Shown piece after piece: positions 28,419-39,900 of a stretch of 64,000 bases of DNA. The DNA lies in contig JAEUHH010000016.1 in assembly GCA_016795505.1 (NCBI GenBank), forward strand, positions 1 through 64,000, given 5' to 3'. The DNA comes from Verrucomicrobiales bacterium (GTDB lineage: Bacteria > Verrucomicrobiota > Verrucomicrobiia > Verrucomicrobiales > DEV007). Position 1 is the first letter of the stretch. Each line of letters starts with the position of its first letter. The notes below the pieces were generated by a model. That model did not search any database. It was not told the origin of the DNA and saw only the letters and a program-made list of their open reading frames with translations. The position numbers and the translations under genes were made by a program.

Positions 28419-29711
28419 TCAATCCTCCTGGGGCAGCCGCTTCTCGGCATCGAAGCCCAGACAGAACAGGCCGGAAAGCACAAAGGCCACCGCGCAGAAG
28501 ATCAGCGCCTCCATCCAGTTGCCGTCCGTATCGAGCCGCTGGTTCAGCAGCGGCAGCACCCAGATGCCGATCGCGGCCCCGAGGTTGCCCCACATGTTGG
28601 CCCAGCCAAACAACGGCGGCGTGTGTTTGCCGCACATTTCCTGCAACCCCGCCCACAACGCCGGCAGGCCGAAGTCGGTGGAAAATGCCGCCAGCCCAAA
28701 GGCCGCCGTGAGCAGATAGGGATTGTCGAACCACAGGCTCGCCGCAAAGGCCCCCGCCGCCACGAACCGCGATACTGCCAGCGGCAGGATGCGCCCACGC
28801 CGCACACCGAGCCGCTTCACGCAGAGATCGGTGACATAGCCGCCAGCGAACAGACCGGCGATGCCGATGCTCAGCGCCACCGTGTTCAGCGTCTCGGCCT
28901 CGGTCTTCCCGATGCCCTTGGCCTCGATGAGGAACTTCGACATCGACACCGCCACGAAGGCCCAGCCGAGATTGGTGAAAAACTGCGCCGCCGAATTCAT
29001 CCACAGACTCCCGTGGGAGAACGCCAGCCGCCAGGGAAACACATACCGGGCGCCCGCTGCCGTCGCCGACTCCGGCGGCCGATCAGCAGCCAGCAGCGCC
29101 CGCTCCGCCTCATTGACCCGAGGATGATCCTGCGGCCGCTCGCGAAAGACCGACCAGAAAAACCAGGCAAACAGGATGCCGGCAAAGCCATAGAGCCAGC
29201 CCGCCCAACGCCAGTCGCCGAGTGACGCGATCACCGTTACCGTCAGCGCCGGCGCCACCGCGCCGCCCACGCGGCCTCCCAGAGACACGACGCTGCTGGT
29301 GAAGCCCCGCTTTTTCCACTCCGACCACCGGGCCAGCAGACCACTGCTGATCGGGTAGGCGCCGGCCTCCGCCAGGCCGCAGCCGATCCGCGCCAGCAAC
29401 AGGGTCACCGCCCCCACCGCGAAGCCGGTCATCACCGTGAACGCCGACCACAGCAGGATGTAGAGCGACATCAGTCCCCGCGCCCCGAAACGGACCGCCA
29501 GATAGCCGGCAGGCAATTGCCCGAGCGCATAAGCCGCGAAGAAGGCCCCCTTGATCCACCCATCCATCGCCGGCGTCAGCGGGATGTCCGCTTTGAACGA
29601 GTCCGAATTCATGATCGCCGCCATGCAGATTCGGTCGAGATACATCAAAAAGGCCGCCGCCGTGGTGGCGGTGAGGATCCAGTGGCGGACAGCGGTGGGT
29701 TGGGCACTCAT
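28419..29711 (-). CDS. MFS transporter, anion:cation symporter-like
   Basis: 430 aa, 12 membrane segments. TM1 has the ACS-type MYLDRICMAAIM, followed by WIKGAFFAAYALGQLPAGYLAVRFGARGLMSLYILLWSAFT and GLAEAGAYPISSGLLARW, characteristic of hexuronate/glucarate/tartrate-type MFS carriers. Located between catabolic and dehydrogenase genes, which fits sugar-acid uptake; specificity is inferred. Upstream lies a GATC-flanked repeat. Confidence 0.9.
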   Translation of the reverse strand: MSAQPTAVRHWILTATTAAAFLMYLDRICMAAIMNSDSFKADIPLTPAMDGWIKGAFFAAYALGQLPAGYLAVRFGARGLMSLYILLWSAFTVMTGFAVGAVTLLLARIGCGLAEAGAYPISSGLLARWSEWKKRGFTSSVVSLGGRVGGAVAPALTVTVIASLGDWRWAGWLYGFAGILFAWFFWSVFRERPQDHPRVNEAERALLAADRPPESATAAGARYVFPWRLAFSHGSLWMNSAAQFFTNLGWAFVAVSMSKFLIEAKGIGKTEAETLNTVALSIGIAGLFAGGYVTDLCVKRLGVRRGRILPLAVSRFVAAGAFAASLWFDNPYLLTAAFGLAAFSTDFGLPALWAGLQEMCGKHTPPLFGWANMWGNLGAAIGIWVLPLLNQRLDTDGNWMEALIFCAVAFVLSGLFCLGFDAEKRLPQED

Positions 29712-29798
29712 GTTGCCGTCGATGGTGGCCTCTCCGGCAAGTGCCTGTCAACAGCGCAAACCCAGACAAATCCCCCTTCCCCCGCGGTCGGGAGATTT

Positions 29799-29842
29799 CG
29801 ATCAAACAGGGTCTCATCTCCGATCCAACAGGGTCTCATCGG
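29799..29842. repeat. GATC-flanked dimer repeat, copy 5
   Basis: CGATCAAACAGGGTCTCATCTC, then CGATCCAACAGGGTCTCATCGG: two adjacent 22-bp units between the MFS start and the 3' end of the dehydrogenase gene. Confidence 0.85.
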
Positions 29843-29873
29843 AAACGGGCCCCAGCCACAGGAGCCAGCCAGT

Positions 29874-30902
29874 TCAGCCGGTCACCGTGATCTTGCCGAG
29901 GTGGCGGCCTGACTCCAGCCAGGCATACGCCTCCTCGATTTCGCCGACGGAAAACGACCGATCCATCACCGGCCGGAGTTGGTGGGCTGCCAGAAAGGCG
30001 TTCATCCGGGTGAACATCGCCCGGCTGCCCACGTAGATGCCGTGGAGGTCCACATTGCGCGCCACCAGAGGAAAAAGCGAGGCATCCGGCGCGCCAAAGC
30101 CGGACAGCACACCGATCAGCGCGATATGGCCGCCCGCCGCCACCGCCCGCATCGACTGCCCCAACGTGCCCGGGCCGCCGACTTCAATGACGTGGTCCAC
30201 GCCCCGCTTGCCGGTCAAATCCCACACCCGCGCCGCCCAGTCAGGCCACTCCGCGGTGTCGACCGTCTCCCAGGCGCCCCACGCGCGAGCGCGCTCCAAT
30301 TTCTCCGCCGACCGCGAAGTCACGATCACGCGGGCTCCGGCTGCGGTCGCAAGTTGCAGCGCCCACATCGAAACGCCGCCAGTGCCCAGAGCCAGCACGC
30401 TCTGTCCCGGCTGCAGATCCCCTCTTTCAAAAAGGGCATGCCAGGCCGTCAGCGCCGCACAGGGCAGGCAGGCGGCCTCCTCGTCACTCAGATGGGCCGG
30501 TGTCGGCACAAAAGCGCCCACCGGCCCGACCACGCTCCCGGCCAGCATGCCATCGCACGATCCCCCTCTCGCCGCGCTGTGGTAGGCGAGGTCGAACGGA
30601 CCGTCCTGCCAATCGCGGAAAAAACAGCCGGTCACCCGGTCTCCGACCGCGAATTCCGTGACCCCATCGCCCACCGCGACGACCGTGCCCGCTCCATCGG
30701 ACAGGGGCACCACTCCGCCCCCGGCGCTGCTGGCCGATTGACCACGCAGCATCAGGAGGTCCCGATAGTTCAGGGAGCGGGCCGACACTCCGACCACGAT
30801 GTCACCGGGACCCGGAACCGGCTCCGGGCATGGCTCGTACACCAGTTGAAGGGAGCCGGTCGATCCGCCTGGGGCAGGTTGCAGCTTGTATCGCCAGTTC
30901 AT
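29874..30902 (-). CDS. Medium-chain dehydrogenase/reductase (quinone-reductase-like)
   Basis: 342 aa. GroES-like N-terminal domain (SARSLNYRDLLMLRGQ, VVPLSDGAGTVVAVGDGVTEFAVGDRV) and Rossmann domain with the cofactor loop VLALGTGGVSMWALQLATAAGARVIVTSRS (about 185-215). The Cys and His ligands of the catalytic zinc in true alcohol dehydrogenases are absent at the usual place (NYRD instead of a Cys-H pair), so it is closer to the zinc-independent NAD(P)H quinone oxidoreductase branch. Substrate unknown. The 218 bp between this start and tpsB hold no gene. Confidence 0.9.
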   Translation of the reverse strand: MNWRYKLQPAPGGSTGSLQLVYEPCPEPVPGPGDIVVGVSARSLNYRDLLMLRGQSASSAGGGVVPLSDGAGTVVAVGDGVTEFAVGDRVTGCFFRDWQDGPFDLAYHSAARGGSCDGMLAGSVVGPVGAFVPTPAHLSDEEAACLPCAALTAWHALFERGDLQPGQSVLALGTGGVSMWALQLATAAGARVIVTSRSAEKLERARAWGAWETVDTAEWPDWAARVWDLTGKRGVDHVIEVGGPGTLGQSMRAVAAGGHIALIGVLSGFGAPDASLFPLVARNVDLHGIYVGSRAMFTRMNAFLAAHQLRPVMDRSFSVGEIEEAYAWLESGRHLGKITVTG

Positions 30903-31120
30903 GGGAGTTGGTCTGTGCCCTCGCGAGCTGGTTGGCCGCGATCATCTGCCGTTGCGCCATTCCATCCCCCACCACCGAGTGATTTCGACTTCGGACCGGT
31001 CAGATACCAGCCTGTCTTAAGCGCACAAACAAACGCTCTGCAAAACATTCCGGCCCGGATCCTTACCGGGGCGGATTTCCTTTCAAATCAACTGCGGATC
31101 GATCCCGAAATCCCCAAGCA

Positions 31121-33691
31121 TTAGAACGAGGCCCGCGCGCCGATGTGGACGCGGCCATCCTCGCCGTCATCGAAGCCGGACTCGTCGATCTGCCAGCCAT
31201 AATCGAGGCGGACCGTGAGATTTTCCCCAGCCTGATAGCGAATGCCGAGACCCACGCTGCCCAGTGAGATGTGGCTGGGCTCGTTCGGCAGCAGATCGGC
31301 GCTCTTCAGGTAGGCGTAGTCGAGGAAGACCAAGCCAACCATGGAGTCGCGAACATTGTAGAAACCGGCCCACTGCCCGAAGGACACCGGAGGCGTGCGG
31401 AGTTCCAAGCTGGCCACCACGCCGTTGTCGCCGCGCATCACGCGCTGCTCGAAGCCGCGCACGGTGTCATAGCCACCGGCCCCGAGAGTCTCGCTGGCGA
31501 GGAGGTTCGCATTGGAAAGCTGGCCTTCGACCCGTCCCAGCAGGGTCCAACTGCCCGGCAAATCCAACGTGCGCTCCAGTCGGGACCGGGCATACACGTA
31601 TTCGGCGCTGGATTCGGCCCGCTGGGTCTCGAAGGTTTCGTCGTCGTTGCCGCTGGTCATGTTGCCCGGCGCCCAGACGATCTCGTTGTCGAGGCGGGTC
31701 ATCCCGTTGCGGTCGCGCTGGATGACGTTGTAACCGAGGCTGAACTGAATGATCTCGGTGGTCGTGTCGAACACTTCCAAGCGATTGAAGAACAGGTCGC
31801 TGTTACTCGATTTCACATCAAAGCCCAGTTCCAGTTCGTGGGTGAACGAGCTGACCGCCGGCAGCGGCACGGCGTAGCGGGCACCGATCTGGCGATTGAT
31901 GCCGCCGATATCGATTTCCTCACCATCCACGATGACACGGGCGTCCGAACTGACCGTCGCGCCGACCAACGTGATGTAGTGACGCCACGGCAGGTATGAT
32001 GTCCACACGCCGGTGTGCCCCTGCAACTCGGCATCGGTATCGAAGCCGGTCGAGTACTGGTAGCTCAGGATATCCTCGGGACCGAAGAAGAACGGGCCAC
32101 CCCAGTTCACCCCGGTGACCAGGCGATCCTGGCCGAGCAGATCGGTGCCAGAGTCCTCATAGCCAATGTAGAGATTCAAAGGATTCACATCCTCGGTGCG
32201 AAGGATGATGTCGGTGGTGCCATACTCCTGACCGGGGCTGTAAACGAGGTCCACCCGGCGGAACGGATTACGGTTCAGCCACGTGAGGTCCTCCATCAGC
32301 GTGCTCTCGCGAATCACATCGCCCCGTTGCAGGCTGATTTGATCCTGAAGGTAGCTGGTCGAGGTGTAGAGATTGTTTTCGACGATGACATCGCCGAGAC
32401 GGCCTTCGATCACGACCAGTTGCAGGGTCCCACTGGTGATCTCCTGCTCGGGCACAAGAACGTCCACCACCGGGATGTCGCTCTTGCGATAGGCAACGAT
32501 CGCGTCGCGCACCATTTGATTCAGAGACGCCAGAGACATCGGCTTGCCGAGGTAGCTCTCGAACACCGTCGCGACACGCGGCGGGAGCATGATGCCATCA
32601 TTGACGATACCCTGCACACCGCTGGCTCCGGACGGGGAAACATCCTGGGTGCGGGGAATGAGACGAATGCCACCAAGGCTGGACACGAGCGGCTGGGTCT
32701 CGTCGACGGAATCGCTGTTGGCGAGGTCTCCCTGAAGGATGCCCTGCGGCTTGGACACCGGCGTCACTTCAAAAGTCGGATCGCTCGCCGCCGTCTCCGG
32801 GATGAACGGATTGCGCCATGCCCACGGCGCCTTTTTGTCATCGACCTGGCTGAAGTCGGGATTCACCCCACGTTTGATCCATTTCAGGCCCTCGGACTCC
32901 GGCTCCTGCCCTTGGAAGACGATCTGCTGATCTTTCACGAACCGGGCCTTGGAATTGAACGCCTTGAGCGACTTGCCGGTGGGGGTTTCCGGCTGAACGG
33001 CCGGGCCGTTGTAGGCGTAGTAGACCGGCTCCTCCATCTGGGGTCGGTTGGCGGCCTCCAACGCCTTCTGGCGAGCCACTTCGGCTCCGAGGCGCTGCTG
33101 CTCGGCCCGCTCGGCGATTATCTGCGCTTGGGCTTCTTTGACCTGCTTGATCTTGGCCTGTTTCTCGCGATAGCGCTCCATCCAGGTCTTGTCAGAGTCG
33201 GTCCGCAAGTCGGGCATGGAGGGCAACGCAGCGAGGGGCTCCTCCACCACGGGGGCATTCTGGTCCTGCCAGACGCCGGGATTGTCATAAGACTTCAGCC
33301 GATATCCGCTCGGCGTCATGAAGTCCGGCTGCGGGGCGTCGGGATCGGCGGGAATCGGTCGCTTCTGCTTTTCCAGATCCGTGAGACGACGAGCCATCGC
33401 CTTGTCCTCGTCTTCTGGCTCAGGGCCTTTCTGACGAGGTTGCATCCGCTTCTCGGCCTCTTGCTGCTGGATGGCGGCGCGACGCTGGCGCATCCGCTCT
33501 TTGAAGGTCTTCTCCGAATCCTGCCTCAAGTCCGGGGGAGGCGGCAGACTGCCCAGTTCGAGGTCCCGCTTGTTCTGCGCCTCCGAAACCGTGGCTCCGA
33601 AGATGGCCATCGAGAGAATCGCGAACGCGCCGGAGACGCGGCGTCCCTTCGCCACGTCAGACCATTTTTTGAAAATCGCCGTTGTATTCAT
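31121..33691 (-). CDS. Two-partner secretion transporter TpsB (ShlB/FhaC family) with long N-terminal extension
   Basis: 856 aa; usual TpsB proteins are 550-600 aa. Outer-membrane pore for export of the two TpsA proteins encoded upstream. The signal peptide is at about 22-38 (AFAILSMAIFGATVSEAQ). An extra region, about 39-370, is charged and partly coiled coil, with a duplicated module: PDLRQDSEKTFKERM... then TPSGYRLKSYD, and about 107 residues later PDLRTDSDKTWMERY... then TPTGKSLKAFN. POTRA 1 is at about 373-440 (SYLGKPMSLASLNQMV... TLQLVVIEGRLGDV) and POTRA 2 at about 443-510. The beta barrel to the C terminus includes the VRGFEQRV motif of this family and ends in Phe. The ATG at 33691 was preferred over a TTG seven codons earlier. 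Confidence 0.93.
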   Translation of the reverse strand: MNTTAIFKKWSDVAKGRRVSGAFAILSMAIFGATVSEAQNKRDLELGSLPPPPDLRQDSEKTFKERMRQRRAAIQQQEAEKRMQPRQKGPEPEDEDKAMARRLTDLEKQKRPIPADPDAPQPDFMTPSGYRLKSYDNPGVWQDQNAPVVEEPLAALPSMPDLRTDSDKTWMERYREKQAKIKQVKEAQAQIIAERAEQQRLGAEVARQKALEAANRPQMEEPVYYAYNGPAVQPETPTGKSLKAFNSKARFVKDQQIVFQGQEPESEGLKWIKRGVNPDFSQVDDKKAPWAWRNPFIPETAASDPTFEVTPVSKPQGILQGDLANSDSVDETQPLVSSLGGIRLIPRTQDVSPSGASGVQGIVNDGIMLPPRVATVFESYLGKPMSLASLNQMVRDAIVAYRKSDIPVVDVLVPEQEITSGTLQLVVIEGRLGDVIVENNLYTSTSYLQDQISLQRGDVIRESTLMEDLTWLNRNPFRRVDLVYSPGQEYGTTDIILRTEDVNPLNLYIGYEDSGTDLLGQDRLVTGVNWGGPFFFGPEDILSYQYSTGFDTDAELQGHTGVWTSYLPWRHYITLVGATVSSDARVIVDGEEIDIGGINRQIGARYAVPLPAVSSFTHELELGFDVKSSNSDLFFNRLEVFDTTTEIIQFSLGYNVIQRDRNGMTRLDNEIVWAPGNMTSGNDDETFETQRAESSAEYVYARSRLERTLDLPGSWTLLGRVEGQLSNANLLASETLGAGGYDTVRGFEQRVMRGDNGVVASLELRTPPVSFGQWAGFYNVRDSMVGLVFLDYAYLKSADLLPNEPSHISLGSVGLGIRYQAGENLTVRLDYGWQIDESGFDDGEDGRVHIGARASF

Positions 33692-33865
33692 GGGGAATGT
33701 CCGGAAACCCAACCGCCTCGTCTCACCGCCGCCCGGATTCCGGGTTTCGCCAAGCTGTCGGAGCGATTCTGCTTCCTGCGAGAATTCTTCCTTCTAAAAC
33801 GCGCATCTTGAGAGAGTCTGGCAATTTCTTCAAGAAGAATCGGAGGAATTTTTCTGCAAAGAATG

Positions 33866-33896
33866 CCGCCCCGACCGGGTGCGCCGGGCGGGGCGG
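33866..33896 (-). other. Strong hairpin between tpsA1 and tpsB
   Basis: Read on the minus strand: CCGCCCCGCCCGG-CGCAC-CCGGTCGGGGCGG, a 13-bp stem with one mismatch, about 70 bp past the tpsA1 stop. Only a weak T-rich stretch follows (CATTCTTT), so it may be a partial terminator or an mRNA-stability element that lowers tpsB relative to tpsA. Confidence 0.6.
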
Positions 33897-33963
33897 TTAC
33901 TCACGGAACCCAAACGGGTGTCAGAAACTGGATTAGCACGTTGAATATGAGCAAGTTAACCGA

Positions 33964-36900
33964 TCACAGGCCAGGCGTCCCGAACAGATTGTTGCTGCTG
34001 TAGTGGCCCGAGCCGCCGAAGGCCTGAAACTGCCAATAAATGCCGTAGAGACGGCCCAATTGGCGGTAGGCAGCGGCATTTTGCTCGCGCAGATCGGCTT
34101 CTTCCTCCTCATCGGTTTCATCGACCGGGAATCCAAAGATCTCGGCCAGAGACTCCACCGCCTCGGAGTCGTATTGCGCGCCGACGCCGGGCTCGCCATC
34201 GACATCGCCCAAGAGACGCGAGATCAGGCCGATTCCCTCAATGAAGTAGTCGCTACCTCCCAACAGCCACTGATCGTCGCGATCAAAGCTGTCATACTTG
34301 TCGGACCAGATGTAAGGCAGGAAGTCAAACGGCAGAGGAACAACTGGCGGCTCGGGGATGACCGGAACGGGAACACCGGTTCCGCCGCCGCCACCGGACG
34401 GAGTCGGCGGGAACAGGCCCACGGGCGCGATGGCATCATAATACATCGTGTAGAGGTTGGCGCCCGTGCCGCGGTATTCGGCCGTGCCATCACCCAAATC
34501 TCCCGCCGCCAAGGCGACGAGGTTCGGCAAGCCACCCGGAGCGGAAACCGTGGCGACGGAACCGGCAGAGAAATCGGCCGCCGTGCCGACCGAGGTCGTG
34601 ACCGCCGTGCGATTCCACCACAGATCGGGTTGCAGATAGATTTCGTCAAGATCGCCGGCATCGACGCCGCCATTGCGGGTCGGATCCCAGGTGCGTCCCA
34701 GCGTGGCATGGGTGCCGTCGGTGAAATTCGCCCCGGCCGTCCCACCAACACCTCGATAAACCGTCGTGGCGGAGTTAAACCGATTGTTGTCGGCGAGCGT
34801 CATCAGGTTGTTGGTGCGCGCCGGCAGGTAGAAGCGGAGTTCTTCCGAACCATTCAGAGCGCTGGTGAAGACCGAGTCCACTGCATCCAGTGTGCCGGTG
34901 CCGCCAAAGAACGGAATGTTACGGCTGACCCCGATAGTAGTGGTGCCGGAAATGGCCGTCAGAATCGAGGGCAAGAGGCGCGGGTCGTAGTGCCCAACCA
35001 GAGTGCGGTCGAAGAACGCATTCTCACCCACAGCCACCGAGATGTCGCCACTGCGTGAGCCGGTCCCACCGGTCGCGGGCTGGACCACCTGCAACCCGTC
35101 GGGAAGCCAGTCGCCATTGCCGATCATCACGTAGTTGTTGAGGTTCGGCGTGCCCAGCACTCCAGGGGCCGGGTCCGGGTCCTTCCAACCACGCGTCGTA
35201 GTCAGATCATTGCCAACACGGACATCGATGTCGCCCGCTTTCAGGCCAACCACACCAGGGCCACTATGGCCGATCTGGGTGAAGCCCAAAATTGTGGGAC
35301 TACGGAGAAGACCGGGAAGAATATTCTGGGGATTGCCTACAATAGCAACATTCTGATCGGCGCTGTTGCCACCCGTCATGTTCAGATCGTTCCCCACCTC
35401 AACCAGGATGTTGCCAGACTGGTTGGAAACGACCTGCTGGAAGGTAGCAATATTCTGGTAGGATGTGGACCAGTGTCCAATCTTGGCCAGACCATACAGG
35501 GATGCCGCAGGATTACCGACAGAATCGCGAGCAGCACCCTGGGTGCGTTGAGCGGCCGTAATATTCAGATCATTACCGACGGAAACCGTGATATCGCCTT
35601 TCATATCGTCCTCAATCTGGTCCCCACCATGCCCGATGACAGCAGCAGCCGCCACCACCTGAACCACATCGACACCACCGGGAGTATCAATCCATGCCTG
35701 TGAACCAGCCTCAAGAGTCAGATCATTACCAACAACCACATCAATATTACCCGCAAAGCCAGAGGGCCGATGACGCGAATTGCCCACATCGTCAGTGTAT
35801 CCGTGACCCACCTGAGCGTAACTACCCAATTCACCACGACCACCACGCACCACCATATCATTACCCACTTCGACGGAAATATCCGAGAGAGCTACCAATC
35901 CCTTTCGAACGCTGCCATCGCTCAGCACAACCACGTCGTTGTTATCATACACTCCACCATGTCCGATGCGAACGTAATTGGAACGGACCGGCGCACCAAA
36001 ACCCGCCAAACTCAAATTCGTGGTATCACTGGGATCAGCAACCGATGCATCCAGAACAATGTCATTTAGGGCGGTTATAGAAATGTTACCGAAAAGCACC
36101 CCTGCGCGATCCAAACTGAGGTTCGCCGCATCGAAACTATCGCCTGTACCAAACATGTGACCAATGCTGGTGAACCAATTCAGCCCACTGCCACTGGTCA
36201 TATTGATGTTGCCGGCGTTCACGGTGATATCACCCATCTTGTCCTTTGAGTTGTACTGGGCGTTGAGCGAGTTGTTTCTCAAAAGCCCTGTTCGCCGGGC
36301 ACCGTGACCAATGAGAACTTCGACGAAGCGGAGATCATTCAAATTATTCTGGGCAAGATCGAAATTGCGCTTGGCTTGATTTTGATTAATCGCCAATCCT
36401 ACCGGGGAATGCCTCATAATCAGATCGCCACCGGCCGAGACGGAGATGTTTGCCGTATTTCCGCTGATGTCGTAGGTATTCACCTGACTGCCGACCGTAA
36501 TTGTTGCGGTGTTACCCACCACCGTGGCGTCAGCGTTGATTGGCGCAAAATCTGCCGAAGTCGGTGTCACAATGAAATGCGGACCAAACAGGAACTGTTC
36601 ATCCCTAAAAAAGTCACCACCAGATTGGCCGTAACCCTGGGCTGTCTGATGTCCGATCTTGGCGCCACTGTCCCGATAACGACCACCCACCAGCATGACA
36701 TCCCCATCAAAATCAACCGTGATATCTCCCGTATAATAATTTGTCCGAGCCTCATAACCATGATGCCCGATCTGAGCTTGGGCGCGCTGAACGCGGGCTC
36801 CACTGAGATCACCAGTGAAGTCCGGAAGATCAGCATAACCCGGAACATTCTTCGCTGAAGCACCACGCATGACGAGACTTTTCGCCCCAGTCACCGTGAT

Positions 36901-39900
36901 GTCCCCAATGGCCACATTACCGGTTTCCATATCTGTCAACTCGGCTCCTCCATGACCGATTGCTGCGAAGTCGTAAGCGTCGTTCCCGGCGGTAACCTCA
37001 ACCCCGCCATTGACCGCCTTGACAGAAATATCACCAATCATGTTGGTAAAGGTGGGGCTGCGGTTGATCTCGCTACCACCTTCCGTTCCCGTGAGCAGCA
37101 ACTTCGTGTCGAGACTGGCGCTGAGTTCATTGTCTCCGTCGTTACCATCGTTGCCATCAGCACTGCCGTTTTGGATGCGGAGCCGCACGCGATCATCGCC
37201 ATTCTCAGCACCAATGGAGAATCCACGCCCACCATGGCCAATCATGGCGTAGCGGCTGTCTCGCACGAAACGCAGCCCGTCGTAGGCCAGACCATCGACA
37301 TCGTTGGATGTGTTGTAGGTACCTGTCGTGGTGTCGGGCGTGGAGAAAGCGACAATCTTGATGCCGGTGTTTCCGTAACTCTCAACATTGATATCACCCA
37401 CCAACGTCTTGTCCACGGCACCTGAGAAGCCGGGGATATGCATGGGGCCGGCCGGGTGGAAGCCGTCGCGTCCAGTCACCGCCACACCGGCCTGATTGCC
37501 GGCCGTCACAGAATCCACATCCCAAAAGTCCCCATCCCAACGATCCGCTCGGAAATCGGCGGTGTAGGCCCCTCGGGCATCGTCGACCCCATTCGCGTGG
37601 ACAAACAATTCGCCCCGACGGAGGTTCGGGTTGTCAAAATCGGTCGCATTGGCAAAGAATCGGATCTGCATGGACCGGTCCGAATGCGGATTCCAGTAAA
37701 CGTATCCGCCCATCTGGTGACCGATGGCCGCGTAGTTCCGGGTGTGAGCCCCCGCGAGCAACTCGATATCGCCACCGGCCTTCACGTTGATGTCGCCAAC
37801 CACGTTGCCAAACTGTCCGACGCCCAGGTGGCCAATCTGAACCGGCGACTCGGAGTTATTTCCGGTCTCGGGATTAGCCAAGTTGTTGGTGGAAGCGGTG
37901 TTTTGCCATGCCTCCATCCGGATGAGACCAGCCGTGCTGTTGGTGGTACCGGTCAGATTCACTTTCTGGTTGAGGGGATCGTAGTTGACCGTATTTCGAT
38001 CCACTCCGGTCAAGATGTTGATGTTGCCATAAATTGGTGCCAAGCGGGCGATGGATGTGGAAGTGCGGTCGGCGTTTGCCCCATTGGTCGTAAAGAAGCG
38101 AAATGCCTGGGAGTCCAGAATTCCACCGGCCCCAGTATCCCGAAGACTCCGATCAACCCCCCACTGGCTCGAATTTCCGCCATGCCCGATCTGGGCGTAA
38201 TTTTGATGCCGTCCACCACTCTTCATCAGCAAGCCGCCAGTCAAAGCCACATTGATATCGGCCCGGTTCGTGATGCTCTGCCCGGCTCCATTTTCTGGAA
38301 GCCGTCCGCCCAAACCCAGGGGATCGGCACTGGCAGCGTCGATCTGTTGATACCACCAATTGCCGAACACATTGGACGTATACTGGTTGGAGAAGGACAT
38401 GAAGGTCGGATTTCCACCAGTTGAAGTGTTCGATGCATCCAAAATACCGGAACTGTTGACCGCATAGACCCCGTCCGGAACCGTATCACCGTTCATGTCC
38501 CGCATGTATGCCGGCATCGTCGGCAATGGAGTGCCGTTCTGAATGGCCAGCGCCCGCGCTTCCATATAGGCGGTGTATTCGTCGTAATCGAAATAGGCGA
38601 CTGCGGGATCGTTGTCGGCCATGGCCGTGCGGTCGTTCAAGTCGAATGCCGTGTTCGTGTGCACCCCTGTGAATACATCGGTCGCCGAGCCACCCGCCCG
38701 CGACAGAACCGCACCGCTGTCCCGGAAGCCCAAGTGCACAAAATCGGTCTCGCCGGTATCCGCAGCGATCTGGGTCGTGGTCATGATGAGGGTGTTTCCA
38801 GCCACATTGGTGTTGCCATAGCGGGATCCCACTTCGAAGTGGCGATTGAGGGCGCCATCGCCAATCAGGATCGACCCGATCCCATTCCCGAACTGGCCAT
38901 TCTCCACATAATGTTCCCAAACCTGCTCGGGGTTCAAGGCGCCCGCATTGGCGTTGAATTGCCCCGTAAGCGGATTGACATAACCGGGGCTGAACAAACC
39001 GCCCGGCAACAAATCAGCCTCCGATCCCGTCCACCCCGCCAGCAGGTTGATTGATCCGCCTCCGGAAGTGCGGATCGTATTCTGAATCACGATGCTGCCG
39101 CTGGCGAACACGCCAAAATCGGCATTCGAATTGGTCCATTGGATGAAATCGTGCCGCTCGTTTTCGATGCCCGTGTTGGCGAAAGTGATATTGCCGCTCT
39201 CGGTCGCGATGATCACCGAGGTGCCGCTCTGAAGGGTGTCGTTGATGGTCTTGTTGGAGATGATGCCAGGTGCCGCGGGAAGGTTGTTGGCGGATCCCGC
39301 AACTCCGTTGGCCTCCGTATTGGCCACCAGCACGTTGCCGGGGTCGAACAACACCATACCGGCCCGACCCCCGACTGAACTGGCCTCCACCGTACCATTG
39401 ACTGTCAGCGTTTCCTTGCCGGAAACCTCAATCAAACCACCATTCCCCACCGAACCAAGCGCCCTTGCCCGAATATCGCCGTAAAAGGTGGTGTCCTTGT
39501 CGGCCCACACGATCGCGGTACCGCCGTGTCCAGCTGTGGCATCCGCGGAAATCGTGGCCCCGTCTTCCACAGTGGTATTCTGCGCATTGGGGATGGAGGC
39601 GTCCTTACCTTGAAAGCCACCGCCAACATTCACGGCCCCCCCCCGAGTGCGGCCGTCAGCACCGACATCGGCACCGTCACGAATGATGGTGTTCGGAGCG
39701 GTCAGAATGACCCGGCCACCGGCGCCATTGATGCCATCAGAGATCACCGCCCCCTTCACGGACAGTTCCTCGGTGCCTCGGACATTGATCATGCCTCCGT
39801 TGTTGAAACCACTGGAATTGATCACGGAAGTCGCCGCCGTGGAGATATCGGCTCCCCGGACGTCGATCCTGCCGCCATCCGCGGCGGCGCTCGTCGCGTC

